A DNA stretch of 64,000 nt from Gordonia phthalatica (GCF_001305675.1 NZ_CP011853.1:2790001-2854000); one strand, 5' to 3'. Positions 8,364-17,676 are shown, counted from the stretch's first letter. Notes: a model not told the origin generated them from the sequence alone. Numbers and translations: made by a program.

Positions 8364-9955
8364 CCACACAGATCGTCGAACCCGACGACGACACCGCGCA
8401 GGGGCCCGACCGCCGGACCGTGATCCTGCTCTTCATCGGCCTGATGATCACGATGCTGCTGGCGTCGCTGAATCAGACCGTCCTCTCCACCGCGCTCCCG
8501 ACCATCGTCGGCGAACTCCACGGCGTGGACCAGATGACCTGGGTCATCACCGCTTACATCCTCGCGAGCACCATCGTGATGCCGGTGTACGGCAAGGTCA
8601 GCGATCTGCTGGGCCGCAAGCCCGTCCTGCTGTCGGCGATCCTGATCTTCCTCGCGGGCTCCGTGGTCGGTGCCCTCGCCGGCGACATCTCCTGGCTGAT
8701 CTTCGGCCGCGTTCTGCAGGGCCTCGGCGGCGGCGGTCTGATGATCCTGTCGCAGGCGGCCATCGCCGACGTCGTCCCCGCCCGCGAGCGCGGCAAGTAC
8801 ATGGGCTTCATGGGCGCCGTGTTCGCCGTCTCCTCCGTCGCCGGTCCGCTGCTCGGCGGCTGGCTCACCGAGGGCCCCGGCTGGCGCTGGGCGTTCTGGG
8901 GCAACCTTCCGCTGGGCGCCCTCGCGATCGCCGCGACCATCGCCTTCCTCAAGCTCCCGAAGGTGGAGCAGCAGGTGAAGCCGCGCATGGACTACTTCGG
9001 CATGGCGCTCATCGCCGGTGCCACCACCGCCCTCGTCCTGGTCTGCACCTGGGGCGGCCACACCTACGACTGGCTCAGCCCGCAGATCATCGGCCTCGCC
9101 GTCGCCGCCGTCGTCCTGGCCGTCGCCTTCGTCTTCGTCGAGAAGCACGCCGAGAACCCGATCATGCCGATGGGTCTGTTCTCGGACCGGAACTTCAACC
9201 TCACCACCATCGCCAACCTGCTGATCGGTGTCGCGATGTTCGGTGCGCTCGGCTACATGCCGACATACATCCAGATGGTGACCGGCGTCAGCGCGACGGT
9301 CGCGGGTCTGCTGATGATCCCGATGATGGGCGGCCTGCTCATCACCTCGATCGCCTCCGGGCAGGCCGTCTCCAAGACCGGCCGCTACAAGATCTTCCCG
9401 ATCGCCGGCTCCATCGTGATGGGCATCGGCCTCGTGCTGATCGCCACCATGCACATCACCACCCCCACCTGGCTGATGTGCGTCTACCTGGCCGTCTTCG
9501 GCATCGGAATCGGCCTGTCGATGCAGATCCTGACGCTGATCGTGCAGAACTCGTTCCCGGCCCGCATGGTCGGCACTGCGACCGCCGCGAACAACTACTT
9601 CCGCCAGGTCGGCGCGACGCTGGGTTCGGCGATCGTCGGCTCCATCTTCGCCTCGCGCCTCGCGACGCTGCTCAGCGAGCGGCTCGGTGCCGCGGGCGCC
9701 GGCGGCGACGCCGGCCGCAACGACCTCACCCCGGCCGCGGTCACCGCACTGCCCGACGCGATCCGGATCCCGATCATCGAGTCGTACAACGAGGCGCTGC
9801 TGCCGATCTTCCTGTTCTTCGTCCCGCTCGCCGCGATCGCCCTCGTCGTGCTGCTTTTCCTGAAGGAGAAGCCGCTCGCGACCTCGATCACCAACGAGCC
9901 GACACCCGACACGGACGTCGACGGCCCCGAGGAACGCGTCCTGGTCGACGCCTGA
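8360..9955 (+). CDS. MFS drug exporter, DHA2 (14-TM) family
   Basis: 531 residues, with 14 hydrophobic segments. It carries the DHA2 motifs LNQTVLSTALPTIVGEL in helix 1, GRKPVLL after helix 2 and GGWLTEGPGWRWAFW before helix 6. Members exchange protons for drugs, dyes or toxic metabolites. It overlaps the TetR gene by four bases, the usual repressor-pump arrangement. A second DHA2 pump lies at 45386. The gene ends just before a large hairpin repeat. Confidence 0.88.
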   Translation: MTTQIVEPDDDTAQGPDRRTVILLFIGLMITMLLASLNQTVLSTALPTIVGELHGVDQMTWVITAYILASTIVMPVYGKVSDLLGRKPVLLSAILIFLAGSVVGALAGDISWLIFGRVLQGLGGGGLMILSQAAIADVVPARERGKYMGFMGAVFAVSSVAGPLLGGWLTEGPGWRWAFWGNLPLGALAIAATIAFLKLPKVEQQVKPRMDYFGMALIAGATTALVLVCTWGGHTYDWLSPQIIGLAVAAVVLAVAFVFVEKHAENPIMPMGLFSDRNFNLTTIANLLIGVAMFGALGYMPTYIQMVTGVSATVAGLLMIPMMGGLLITSIASGQAVSKTGRYKIFPIAGSIVMGIGLVLIATMHITTPTWLMCVYLAVFGIGIGLSMQILTLIVQNSFPARMVGTATAANNYFRQVGATLGSAIVGSIFASRLATLLSERLGAAGAGGDAGRNDLTPAAVTALPDAIRIPIIESYNEALLPIFLFFVPLAAIALVVLLFLKEKPLATSITNEPTPDTDVDGPEERVLVDA

Positions 9956-9969
9956 TCGGACCCAGGAAC

Positions 9970-10036
9970 ATTTGCGTCCCCGTGACGCCCTCCCAAGGGC
10001 TATTTGCCCTCGGGTCGGCGTCACGGGGACGCAAAT
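9970..10036. repeat. Dispersed palindromic repeat, copy 1 (GCGTCCCCGTGACGCC type)
   Basis: A perfect 20-bp stem (9970-9989/10017-10036) encloses a 27-base loop. The loop refolds as CCC/GGG and GGGC-TATTT-GCCC. It lies between convergent genes and may also terminate both. Two related copies lie at 36810-36870 and 36913-36995. Confidence 0.8.
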
Positions 10037-10050
10037 ATTTCCAGCCGCTC

Positions 10051-11421
10051 TCACACCACCGCGAGCGCGTCGACCGGGGCCACCGACACCGCACGACGGC
10101 TCGGCGGCAACGACGCGGCGATCACCAGGGCGACGGTCCCGAGGACGATCGCGGCGAACGCGCCGAGCGGCAGCCCGATCGGGAAGCCGGGCGTCATCGC
10201 GCCGATCAGCGACTGACTTCCGATCGCGCCGAAGAGGGTGCCGAGCACCAATCCGGCGGTCATCGCGGTGCCCGAGAGAGCCACCGACTCCAGCGTGATG
10301 GTCTGGCGCACCTGCTTGGCGGTGAAGCCCATCGCCCGCAGCATGCCGATCTCGCGGGTTCGGCTGATCACCGTCAAAGACATCGTCGAGACGAAGCCGA
10401 CCGCGGCGATGATCACCGAGATCACGATCAGACCGACCAGCACCCACGTCATCATCGACATCGCCTGACGGTTGTCCTCCAGCTCCTGTGCGGTGAGGTC
10501 CCACCGCTCGATCGACTCCTGCAGCGACGTCATCCCCGCGATGATCGTGACGATCAGGGTGACACCGACGAACAGGCCGATGGTCGAGCGGGTGGTCCGT
10601 GCCTTGTCCGCGACCGCGTTCTTCCGGGCGAGCATCGCCGCGGGCGTTCCGCCGAGCAGTCGTCCGAAGCCTGCGACCAGCGCGGGCACCACGAGCTGTG
10701 CACCCAGCAGCAGCCCGACCGAAGCGAACGCCGTACCGAAGAACGCCGCGAAGAAGCCCGCCTCGCTCCCCTGCTCGCCGAGCAGGCACGCCCCGACCAG
10801 CAGCAGCGCACCGAATGCCGTCAGCACCACGGCGCTCAGGTGTCGCAGCCAGCGGAACGAGTTCGTCGAACCGGTCACCGATTTCCCGGACAGCGTCTTG
10901 CGCGATCCGATCAGGGTCGCGGCGACGGCGACACCCACGACCGCCAGTGCCGCGATCACCGTCGACGGCGGCAGGAAGCCGTACCGGATGTCGGGAAGGA
11001 CATCGCGCGAGACCATCACGACGCGGGCGACATCGGCCACCGCCACTCCGGCGACGAGTCCGATCCCGGCGCCGATCGCCGCGACCTGCGCGACGCCGCG
11101 GGTCAGACTGGACCGCAGCTGCTTCGCGCTGGCACCGATCAGGCGGAGCAACTCCAACTGCCGGTGGCGGCCGGCGATCACGGTGTCGACACCGTTGCTG
11201 ATGACCAGTGCGGCCACGAACAGCGCGATCATGATGAACACGCTCGACACGATGCTCAGCAGGACGCCGAGGTTGCCGCCGGCGTCGTCACCCGCGGCGC
11301 CCAGGAAGTCGCTCGCCGTCAGGATGATGCCCGCGTAGGCCGCGGACAGTCCGCAGACGACGCCGACGGTCGAGAGCTCACGCAGCGAGCCCGCCGTGAG
11401 GCGGTAGTCCGTCGCCCTCAT
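10051..11421 (-). CDS. ABC transporter permease, FtsX/MacB type
   Basis: 456 residues from ATG 11421, which overlaps the stop of the ATPase gene (ATGA). Hydrophobic helices lie near the N terminus and in two later clusters, and the sequence TREIGMLRAMGFTAKQVRQTI is the conserved FtsX-domain loop. Two FtsX domains are present; an equivalent of the loop in the first half is RHRQLELLRLIGASAKQLRSSL. This organisation is typical of Gram-positive MacB-like/lantibiotic or lipid exporters. Substrate unknown. Confidence 0.85.
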   Translation of the reverse strand: MRATDYRLTAGSLRELSTVGVVCGLSAAYAGIILTASDFLGAAGDDAGGNLGVLLSIVSSVFIMIALFVAALVISNGVDTVIAGRHRQLELLRLIGASAKQLRSSLTRGVAQVAAIGAGIGLVAGVAVADVARVVMVSRDVLPDIRYGFLPPSTVIAALAVVGVAVAATLIGSRKTLSGKSVTGSTNSFRWLRHLSAVVLTAFGALLLVGACLLGEQGSEAGFFAAFFGTAFASVGLLLGAQLVVPALVAGFGRLLGGTPAAMLARKNAVADKARTTRSTIGLFVGVTLIVTIIAGMTSLQESIERWDLTAQELEDNRQAMSMMTWVLVGLIVISVIIAAVGFVSTMSLTVISRTREIGMLRAMGFTAKQVRQTITLESVALSGTAMTAGLVLGTLFGAIGSQSLIGAMTPGFPIGLPLGAFAAIVLGTVALVIAASLPPSRRAVSVAPVDALAVV

Positions 11422-12182
11422 GCCGCCACCCCCTGCAGGTTGATGAGGAGGTCGGAGATCTGCCGCGGGTCCATGCCGCGGTACTCGCCGACGATCTGCC
11501 CGTCGGCCAGCACCAGGATGCGATCGGCGTACGACGCGGCCACCGGGTCGTGCGTCACCATCGCGATGCCCTGTCCGTACTCGCGGGCAGCGGTCGTCAG
11601 CAGGGTCAGCACCTCGCGGCTGGTGCGGGTGTCGAGGGCGCCGGTCGGCTCGTCGGCGAGGATGATCGCCGGCTTGCCCGCGAGTGCACGCACGATCGCG
11701 ACGCGCTGCTGCTGTCCACCGGAGAGCTGCGACGGCAGGTGGTCGAGGCGGTCGCGGAGGCCGAGGGAGCCGACCAGGTGCGCGATCCACGCCTGCTGGG
11801 CGGCGTCCGGCCGGTGCCCGGCGAGGACGAACGGCAGCCGGATGTTCTCGTCGGCGGTCAGCGTCGGGATCAGGTTGAAGGACTGGAAGATGAAGCCGAT
11901 GCTGGTGCGGCGCAGGATGGTCCTGGCCGTGTCGCCCAGACCGACGATCGGCTGGTCGCCGAGCCAGATCTGACCGGACGATGCCTCATCGAGGCCTGCC
12001 ATCACGTTCATCAGGGTCGACTTTCCCGACCCGGACGGGCCCATGATCGCGGTGAACTCGCGGCGGCGGATGTCGACCGAGACGTCGCGGAGGGCGTGGA
12101 CGGGATTGGCGGGGTCACCGTAGGTGCGCGACACGTGGCGCATGACGACCGCGGGCTTGCTGACGTTCTCGTTGAAGTTCAT
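11418..12182 (-). CDS. ABC transporter ATP-binding protein (MacB/LolD type)
   Basis: 254 residues. Walker A is GPSGSGKST (about residues 49-57), the signature is LSGGQQQRVAIVRAL, Walker B is IILADEPTGALD, and the switch histidine is in MVTHDP. The ADEPTGALD form is characteristic of the LolD/MacB/FtsE subgroup that works with FtsX-type permeases, such as the one it overlaps. The start ATG 12182 has no Shine-Dalgarno; a TAAATT lies about 7 bases upstream, so the message may be leaderless. Confidence 0.9.
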   Translation of the reverse strand: MNFNENVSKPAVVMRHVSRTYGDPANPVHALRDVSVDIRRREFTAIMGPSGSGKSTLMNVMAGLDEASSGQIWLGDQPIVGLGDTARTILRRTSIGFIFQSFNLIPTLTADENIRLPFVLAGHRPDAAQQAWIAHLVGSLGLRDRLDHLPSQLSGGQQQRVAIVRALAGKPAIILADEPTGALDTRTSREVLTLLTTAAREYGQGIAMVTHDPVAASYADRILVLADGQIVGEYRGMDPRQISDLLINLQGVAA

Positions 12183-12379
12183 GCCATTGAATTTATGGCT
12201 CCGACCTGGTCTTTCGCGTCGGCCCGGAGTCGGAATCCGGGTCCGTCAGGAGGATGGTTCGCGCATCATCCTCCAGATGTACGTCGGCGGCGACCGCCCC
12301 GTCGCCGGTCGCACTTCCGCTGCGATCACGGCGATCGTAACCACTGACATCACCGCCTCGGCCGCGTTGACTCTCGGGA

Positions 12380-13711
12380 ATGACCGCAACCCTCCTCGAT
12401 GATTCCCGCATACCCGCCTCAGATCCCGTCGCGCCCAACCGAAGTCAACTCCGACGCGTGATCGCTGCATCGCTGATCGGCACCACCGTCGAGTGGTACG
12501 ACTTCTTCCTCTACTCGACGGCCGCGTCGCTGGTCTTCAACACCGTCTTCTTCCCGGATCAGAGTTCGTTCGTCGGGACGATGCTCAGTTTCGTCACCTT
12601 CGCCGTCGGCTTCGTGATGCGTCCGATCGGCGGCCTGGTCTTCGGCCACATCGGTGATCGGATCGGACGGCGCCGCACCCTGGCGTTGACGATGCTCCTC
12701 ATGGGCGTCGCGACGGCGCTGATGGGTGCGTTGCCGACCGCCGCCCAGGTCGGGGTGCTGGCTCCGATCCTGCTGTTGCTGCTGCGCGTCGTGCAGGGCT
12801 TCGCGCTCGGCGGCGAGTGGGCGGGCGCGGTGCTCCTGGCCGTGGAACACGCGCCGCCCGGTCGGCGCGGCCGGTTCGGCGCCATCCCGCAGGTCGGCCT
12901 GGCACTGGGACTCGGCTTGGGGACCGCCGTCTTCGCGCTGCTGCAGACGGTGTTCGACGCTGAGCAGTTCCTCCGGTACGGATGGCGTCTCGCGTTCGCC
13001 GTGTCGATCGTGCTGGTGGTCGTCGGCGTCGTGGTGCGCCTGACGGTCGACGAGACGCCGGCGTTCGTCGCCGCGCGAGCCACCCTCGACACCACGCGCA
13101 CGCCCCTGCGCCAACTGCTCGGCGCACCGACTCTGCGTCGCGCCACGATCGCCGGCCTCTTGGCGCGCTGGGCCGAGGGCAGCGCCTTCAACACCTGGGG
13201 AGTCTTCGCGATCACCTACGCGACGGCGTCGCAGGCCCTGAACAAGGTCGACGTCCTGCTCGCCGTGACCGTCGCCGCCGCGGTGATGGCGGTGGTGATC
13301 CCGTTCGCGGGCGCCGCCGCCGACCGGTTCGGTCCCGGCCTGGTCTACGGCGTCGGGGTGGCGCTGTACGGGCTCGCGGTGTTCCCGGTCTTCGCGCTGT
13401 TCGGCACCGGGTCCATCGTCTGGTTCACGGTGGGGCTGGTGGTCGTGTTCGGCCTGATCCACGGGCTCTTCTACGCGGCGCAGGGCACCTTCTTCGCGAG
13501 CCTGTTCCCCACCGAGGTCCGGTATACGGGGCTGTCGGTGGTGTACCAGTTCTCGGGGATCTACGCCTCGGGTCTGACGCCGCTGATCCTCACCGCGCTG
13601 ATCCACGGTGCGGGCGGCGCCCCCTGGACGGCCGCGGGCTACCTGGTCGCGACGTCGGTGATCTCGGTGGTCGCCACCGCCTGGATCAAGCGCGTCATCC
13701 GGGTGCCGTGA
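12380..13711 (+). CDS. MFS transporter, metabolite:H+ symporter (MHS) family
   Basis: 443 residues, 12 predicted membrane helices. Hallmarks are IGTTVEWYDFFLYSTAAS in helix 1, FGHIGDRIGRRR after helix 2 and RVVQGFALGGEWAGAVLL in helix 4, as in ShiA/ProP/KgtP-like symporters. These import organic acids, osmolytes or aromatic acids with protons. The substrate cannot be named. The 197 bp upstream (12183-12379), shared with the divergent ABC operon, holds a GGAGGAT/ATCCTCC inverted repeat around 12251-12281. Confidence 0.85.
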   Translation: MTATLLDDSRIPASDPVAPNRSQLRRVIAASLIGTTVEWYDFFLYSTAASLVFNTVFFPDQSSFVGTMLSFVTFAVGFVMRPIGGLVFGHIGDRIGRRRTLALTMLLMGVATALMGALPTAAQVGVLAPILLLLLRVVQGFALGGEWAGAVLLAVEHAPPGRRGRFGAIPQVGLALGLGLGTAVFALLQTVFDAEQFLRYGWRLAFAVSIVLVVVGVVVRLTVDETPAFVAARATLDTTRTPLRQLLGAPTLRRATIAGLLARWAEGSAFNTWGVFAITYATASQALNKVDVLLAVTVAAAVMAVVIPFAGAAADRFGPGLVYGVGVALYGLAVFPVFALFGTGSIVWFTVGLVVVFGLIHGLFYAAQGTFFASLFPTEVRYTGLSVVYQFSGIYASGLTPLILTALIHGAGGAPWTAAGYLVATSVISVVATAWIKRVIRVP

Positions 13712-13715
13712 CCGC

Positions 13716-14357
13716 TCAGACGAGGCCGTGCTCGTACGCGTAGACCACCAGTTGCACTCGGTCGCGGAGATCGAGTTTCGACAGGATGCGCGAGATGTGC
13801 GTCTTCACCGTCGCCTCCGACAGGAATTCCTTCTCCGCGATCTCGGAGTTCGAGAGGCCGGCAGCGGCGCGCAGCGCGATCTCCCGTTCGCGCGTGGTGA
13901 GCGTGTCGTACTCGGGACCCGGTCCGGAGGTGCGCGCGCCGTGGCGCTCGAACAGCTGCCGGGTGGCCGACGCCGCGACCACCTGGCTGCCGTCGGCCAC
14001 CGCGCGGACCGACGCGAGCAGGAAGTCGGGCTGCGCGTCCTTGAGGACGAAACCGCTGGCGCCTACCTCGATCGCGCGGGCCGCCGCCTCGTCGACGTCG
14101 AAGGTCGTCAGCACCAGGATCTTCGGAGCGGCGTCGCCGAACTCCGCGATCAGCTGGCCGGTGGCGGTGATGCCGTCGATGCCGGGCATCCGCACGTCCA
14201 TGAGGATCAGGTCGGGCGCAGCGTCGCGGACCATCTGCGCCAGGCCCATGGCCGACGACTCCTGCGCCACCACCTCGATGTCGGGCTGGCTCGACAGGAT
14301 CATGGCGATGCCGCCGCGGAAGAGCGGCTGGTCGTCGACAAGCGCAACGCGAATCAT
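13716..14357 (-). CDS. Two-component response regulator, NarL/LuxR type
   Basis: 213 residues from ATG 14357. The receiver domain begins MIRVALVDDQPLFRGG with the acidic pair, the phospho-acceptor Asp is in LILMDVRMPG, and the C-terminal LuxR helix-turn-helix is LTTREREIALRAAAGLSNSEIAEKEFLSEATVKTHISRIL in two parts. Its start overlaps the kinase stop by four bases. Targets cannot be read here; the ABC exporter 1.5 kb away is one candidate. Confidence 0.9.
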   Translation of the reverse strand: MIRVALVDDQPLFRGGIAMILSSQPDIEVVAQESSAMGLAQMVRDAAPDLILMDVRMPGIDGITATGQLIAEFGDAAPKILVLTTFDVDEAAARAIEVGASGFVLKDAQPDFLLASVRAVADGSQVVAASATRQLFERHGARTSGPGPEYDTLTTREREIALRAAAGLSNSEIAEKEFLSEATVKTHISRILSKLDLRDRVQLVVYAYEHGLV

Positions 14358-15544
14358 GGATGTCCTTCCGGGCGTTCGGGAATCACCAGTTCGACGAGCC
14401 ATCCGCCGTCGGTCGCCGCGCTGGTCAGGGTACCGCCGGCGAGTTCGGCCCGTTCACTCATGCCGCGGATGCCGTGTCCGGCACCACCCGGGGCCAGCGG
14501 ATTCTCCGACAGCGAGTTCCGGACGGTGAGTCGACACCCCTCCGTCCACTCCTGCCGGACGTCGACCGGCTGCGCCAGGTCGCCGTATTTGAGGGCGTTG
14601 GTGAGGGCTTCGGTGAGGATCGCGAAGGCCACGCGCACGGTCAGCGGCGACGCCGCGTCCTCGTCGCCGATCTCGGTGGACTGAAGCATCATTCCCGCCG
14701 CCCGCATCCGGTCGTACAGCTGTCCTCGGTCGGTCCTGGTGTGGTCGGCGGTCGTCTCGGTGCTCCGCAGCTCCTCCAGCACGCCGCGCACGTCGGCGAG
14801 CGCCTGCCTCGCCGTGTCCGCGATGACGCCGAGAGCGTCCTTCGCCGCGTCCGGGCTCGTCTCCAGAACGAACCGCGCGCCCTCCGCCTGCGCGACGACC
14901 ACGGCGAGGGAGTGCGCCACCACGTCGTGCATGTCGCGAGCGAGGGCCGAGCGCTCGGCCTGCTCGTCGTACAGGTCCAGCAGGCGACGTCGTTCCAGCT
15001 GCGCGATCTGTTCGGCCACGCGCGCCTGCTCGGCACTCTGCCGCTGGTAGCGCACATAGCCGAACGTCCAGCTTCCGAGCAGCAGCACCGCGATGCCGAC
15101 GAAACCGAAGACGTAGGCCTCGGGCGAGACCTCGTCGACCCCGCCGAGTCCCGGCGCACGCGGGTACACCCAGGCCGCGATGCCCGATCCCACCACGCCG
15201 ACGGCCAGCGAGGCACCCCGCACGCGACTGTTCGGGTGATTGCCCGCCGTGTAGTAGAGGACCGAGTACAGCAGGGACGCCGCGACCGCGACCTGGTACG
15301 TCGCCACCTGCAGCACCGCGGATCCCAGGGCCAACGCCAGCATCAACGACGGGGCCACCCGCCTGATCATGAGGGCGACGCCGACCATCACGCTGGCGAG
15401 CACCGACGCCACCGGACCCTCGGACGTCGCGATGGCGACGATCAGCAGGGTCAGGAGGAATCCGACGACGGCGTCGCCGATCACCGACCGTCTCGGCAGG
15501 TTCGGAAACGCGAGCGGGTCGACGAGGTGGCGCGTGCCGATCAT
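14354..15544 (-). CDS. Sensor histidine kinase, HisKA_3 (NarL/DesK) type
   Basis: 396 residues from ATG 15544, chosen because AGGGGA (15551-15556) sits six bases upstream; another ATG at 15550 is too close to it. Five to six membrane segments fill the first 160 residues. Then come a coiled coil, the phospho-histidine box ALARDMHDVVAHSLAV, and an HATPase domain (GHGIRGMSERAEL). It should phosphorylate the regulator encoded immediately downstream. The signal sensed is unknown. Confidence 0.88.
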   Translation of the reverse strand: MIGTRHLVDPLAFPNLPRRSVIGDAVVGFLLTLLIVAIATSEGPVASVLASVMVGVALMIRRVAPSLMLALALGSAVLQVATYQVAVAASLLYSVLYYTAGNHPNSRVRGASLAVGVVGSGIAAWVYPRAPGLGGVDEVSPEAYVFGFVGIAVLLLGSWTFGYVRYQRQSAEQARVAEQIAQLERRRLLDLYDEQAERSALARDMHDVVAHSLAVVVAQAEGARFVLETSPDAAKDALGVIADTARQALADVRGVLEELRSTETTADHTRTDRGQLYDRMRAAGMMLQSTEIGDEDAASPLTVRVAFAILTEALTNALKYGDLAQPVDVRQEWTEGCRLTVRNSLSENPLAPGGAGHGIRGMSERAELAGGTLTSAATDGGWLVELVIPERPEGHP

Positions 15545-15656
15545 GACCATTCCCCTACCGTGCCATGGTTTCTGCGCCGAAGTCGCACTGTGACCAGCGC
15601 TTCATTACCGTCCTGCCCCTTATTTCTGTACCAACAGACGTTGTACCGTTCTATGC

Positions 15657-16391
15657 GTGACATCCATAGCAGACCGGGGCCGCCGCGGCGTGGCCGAAAT
15701 GGCCCATCAGTCCACAGCTCTCGTGAGCCGGGCGACCGGTGCCGCCGCCGAGGTGCTCACCGCCCCCGGCGCCCGCGTGCTCGCTGCCACCCGAGAGCTC
15801 AAGAATCCGGTCCAGGCGCACGCCGCCCCCGTACCGGTCGACGGCGTCGAAGCGGCCAACCGCCTGCTCCGCCAGCTCGGCATCACCACCTTCACCCCCA
15901 CCGTCGGACTCTCGACCGACCTCACGTTCCCGGTGGCCGTCGGCGGGGCCGTCGCCGGCCCGTACACGCCCGGCATCGGCAACTTGACCATTGCGAATGT
16001 CAGCGTCAACGCCGTCCGCGGCGGCGAGATCCTCTACGGTTTCCTGCCGGTCGGCGTCTTCGCCGACTTCGGCGACAAGTCGGGCGTCCACGTCGCCTGG
16101 TTCAACGCCACCACCTGGCAGGGCGGCCTCGGCGCTCCCCTCGCCGGCCTCACCGACACCGTCATCGAGGCGGTCTCGCGGCGCGTCCAGGCGGCGCCGA
16201 TCCCCCACTCGATGTACAACGTCACCGTCTCGCGCCTCAAGCGGGCGCTTCGGATCGTCCCGTCGAACGGCATCCGCGGCGGCCTTGTCGACACCGGCGA
16301 GGGCGTCGTCTTCTGCGCCGTCTACGGAACTGTGAAGCGCGGTAAGACCAGCTACTTCTTCCTGCCGTCGATCGGCGTCACGCGCGCCTGA
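15657..16391 (+). CDS. Conserved hypothetical protein, unknown function
   Basis: 244 residues from GTG 15657. I do not recognise a domain. The protein has a basic/alanine-rich N-terminal segment (a start at ATG 15699, MAHQSTALV, is also possible), then a mostly beta-rich glycine-containing region with no membrane helix or clear signal peptide. The start lacks a Shine-Dalgarno; TACCGT six bases before it could be the -10 of a leaderless message. It faces a tRNA gene on the other strand four bases past its stop. Confidence 0.6.
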   Translation: MTSIADRGRRGVAEMAHQSTALVSRATGAAAEVLTAPGARVLAATRELKNPVQAHAAPVPVDGVEAANRLLRQLGITTFTPTVGLSTDLTFPVAVGGAVAGPYTPGIGNLTIANVSVNAVRGGEILYGFLPVGVFADFGDKSGVHVAWFNATTWQGGLGAPLAGLTDTVIEAVSRRVQAAPIPHSMYNVTVSRLKRALRIVPSNGIRGGLVDTGEGVVFCAVYGTVKRGKTSYFFLPSIGVTRA

Positions 16392-16394
16392 TGC

Positions 16395-16468
16395 GGTGGG
16401 GCGAGCGGGGCTCGAACCCGCGACCAGCTGATTATGAGTCAGCGGCTCTAACCGACTGAGCTATCGCC
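16395..16468 (-). tRNA. tRNA with anticodon CAT (Met elongator, or Ile2)
   Basis: 74 bases on the minus strand. The acceptor GGGGCGA pairs with TCGCCCC, the discriminator is A, and the D arm is AGCTCAGTCGGTTAGAGC. The anticodon loop CTCATAA has CAT at 16434-16432, and the T arm is GGTTCGAGCCCC. It is not the initiator form. Whether C34 is modified to lysidine (Ile2) cannot be told from this sequence alone. Confidence 0.9.
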
Positions 16469-16538
16469 CCGTGGGCCGCTCGCGGCCCGAGAAAAGAGAG
16501 TACCCGCCTGCTCGGAACGCACGGCGTCGGGTTCGCGC

Positions 16539-16588
16539 TTCCACCGTTGATTCGGGTCACCTGGCACCCCGTATCAACGGCGGAGACC
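16539..16588 (+). repeat. Hairpin repeat TCCACCGTTGAT, left copy
   Basis: An approximately 50-base element with imperfect internal symmetry (CCACCGTTGATTCGGG against CCCCGTATCAACGGCGG). It is nearly identical to a second copy at 17627-17676 in the same orientation, on the other side of the AbiEi/DUF559 gene. This copy overlaps the last codons of that gene. Confidence 0.75.
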
Positions 16589-17557
16589 TATCGAGCACGT
16601 CGGGCCGCAGGCTGAGGCTGAGCCTGTCCAGCCGAGGTTGTTCAGGACCCGAGCGACCTTGCCCGCCGTCCGACATGCGCGCTCCGCCTGCCCCCATCCG
16701 AGGCGGAGACTCCTCTTACTGGCGAACACCGCTGCGTCCAGGTCGCGCTCCATGTCGGCGTCGCGGGCGGTCGCGCTGTCGTGATTCAGCCGACCGTCCA
16801 GTTCGACGATCAGTCTCCACTCCGCGTACTCGACGTCGCGAAATCCGCGCCGACCCACGCCGGTCTCCGTCTGACGCGCTCCCCGCGGCAGTCCGTGCGC
16901 GCGCTCGACCTCCGTGAGGTACCGGTGCTCAAGCACCGAACATGCGCCGTCCCGGACGTCGACCAGTACCGATTCGAGAAATGCGCGACGACCGGTCCGA
17001 CTGCGCGCCGCAAGAGCGTCGAGGAGGCGTTCCGGTGTCGTGAGACGAGCCTGCACGACACCGGCCAGAAGCGCGACAGCGTCGAAGTCCGACACCGCTT
17101 CACCGGCGACGTCGAGCACCGCGTGCTCCAGCCGGACGCGTGGCGGGCGAGCATTCGCCATGACGCGGTCGTCGAAGAATCTGCTGTAGTGCAAGCCGAT
17201 GCCCGACGGTCGGACGAGATTCCGGTCCGCCGGGACTACGACTTGGATAGGTCTGGTCTCTAGACCGAACCCGGCGCCGCCCGCGGCGACGATCGCCGAC
17301 TCATGACTCAAGGCGGCGGGCGCCACCGCCAAGACGGCCGCCCACTCGCGTTGGCGCCGTGTCAGTTCGCCCGTGTGCGTCACACAGACACCCTTGTGCA
17401 CCGGCACCCAGCGACCGCTCCGCACTCGGTTTCGCATGAATGAAGCGTCGAGGCCGCAGTCGATCACTTGGCGACGTGCGACGACGCCGTCCTGCTTTCT
17501 CAGCAGCTCGGCAAGCTGCTCCAACGCCTGATTCCGTGCATCCCCCGTGGTCCCCAT
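16574..17557 (-). CDS. AbiEi-like N-terminal domain with DUF559-type nuclease fold
   Basis: 327 residues from ATG 17557. The first 60 residues (ALEQLAELLRKQDGVVARRQVIDCGLD) look like the winged-helix AbiEi antitoxin domain found in many actinobacterial proteins. The C-terminal part has the DUF559/very-short-patch-repair-like core VEYAEWRLIVELDGRLNHDS followed by RDADMERDLDAAV, with the D/E-rich metal-site pattern of this nuclease-like fold. No AbiEii toxin gene is adjacent. The gene sits exactly between two 50-bp hairpin repeats, a hint of cassette-like movement. Confidence 0.7.
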   Translation of the reverse strand: MGTTGDARNQALEQLAELLRKQDGVVARRQVIDCGLDASFMRNRVRSGRWVPVHKGVCVTHTGELTRRQREWAAVLAVAPAALSHESAIVAAGGAGFGLETRPIQVVVPADRNLVRPSGIGLHYSRFFDDRVMANARPPRVRLEHAVLDVAGEAVSDFDAVALLAGVVQARLTTPERLLDALAARSRTGRRAFLESVLVDVRDGACSVLEHRYLTEVERAHGLPRGARQTETGVGRRGFRDVEYAEWRLIVELDGRLNHDSATARDADMERDLDAAVFASKRSLRLGWGQAERACRTAGKVARVLNNLGWTGSASACGPTCSIGLRR

Positions 17558-17626
17558 GCCGTCACTCTGCCGACCGCCATCGACCGTTTCATGATGTTTG
17601 CGAGGATTGTGGATGATCCACGAGAT

Positions 17627-17676
17627 TTCCACCGTTGATCCGGGTCGTATAGCGCCCCGGATCAACGGTGGAGACT
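17627..17676 (+). repeat. Hairpin repeat TCCACCGTTGAT, right copy
   Basis: CCACCGTTGATCCGGG (from 17629) pairs perfectly over 16 bp with CCCGGATCAACGGTGG. It matches the left copy at 16539-16588 at roughly 40 of 50 positions, with most changes in the loop. It lies just past the end of the OPT transporter gene and may serve as its terminator. Confidence 0.75.

Noticed and set aside
8074..11973. A 1299-residue open frame across the MFS pump, the repeat and the ABC genes
   Set aside because: It is a high-GC shadow of real genes in other frames. Its translation is arginine/histidine-rich and has no family, and the true genes carry clear motifs.
12283..12402. A 41-codon frame (from ATG 12279-12283 region) before the MHS symporter
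   Set aside because: No ribosome-binding site, overlap with the symporter start and no sign of conservation that I can judge.
16395..16468. Calling the CAU tRNA specifically tRNA-Ile2
   Set aside because: The loop CTCATAA occurs in both elongator Met and Ile2 tRNAs. Without comparison to known tRNAs of the genus I could not separate them.
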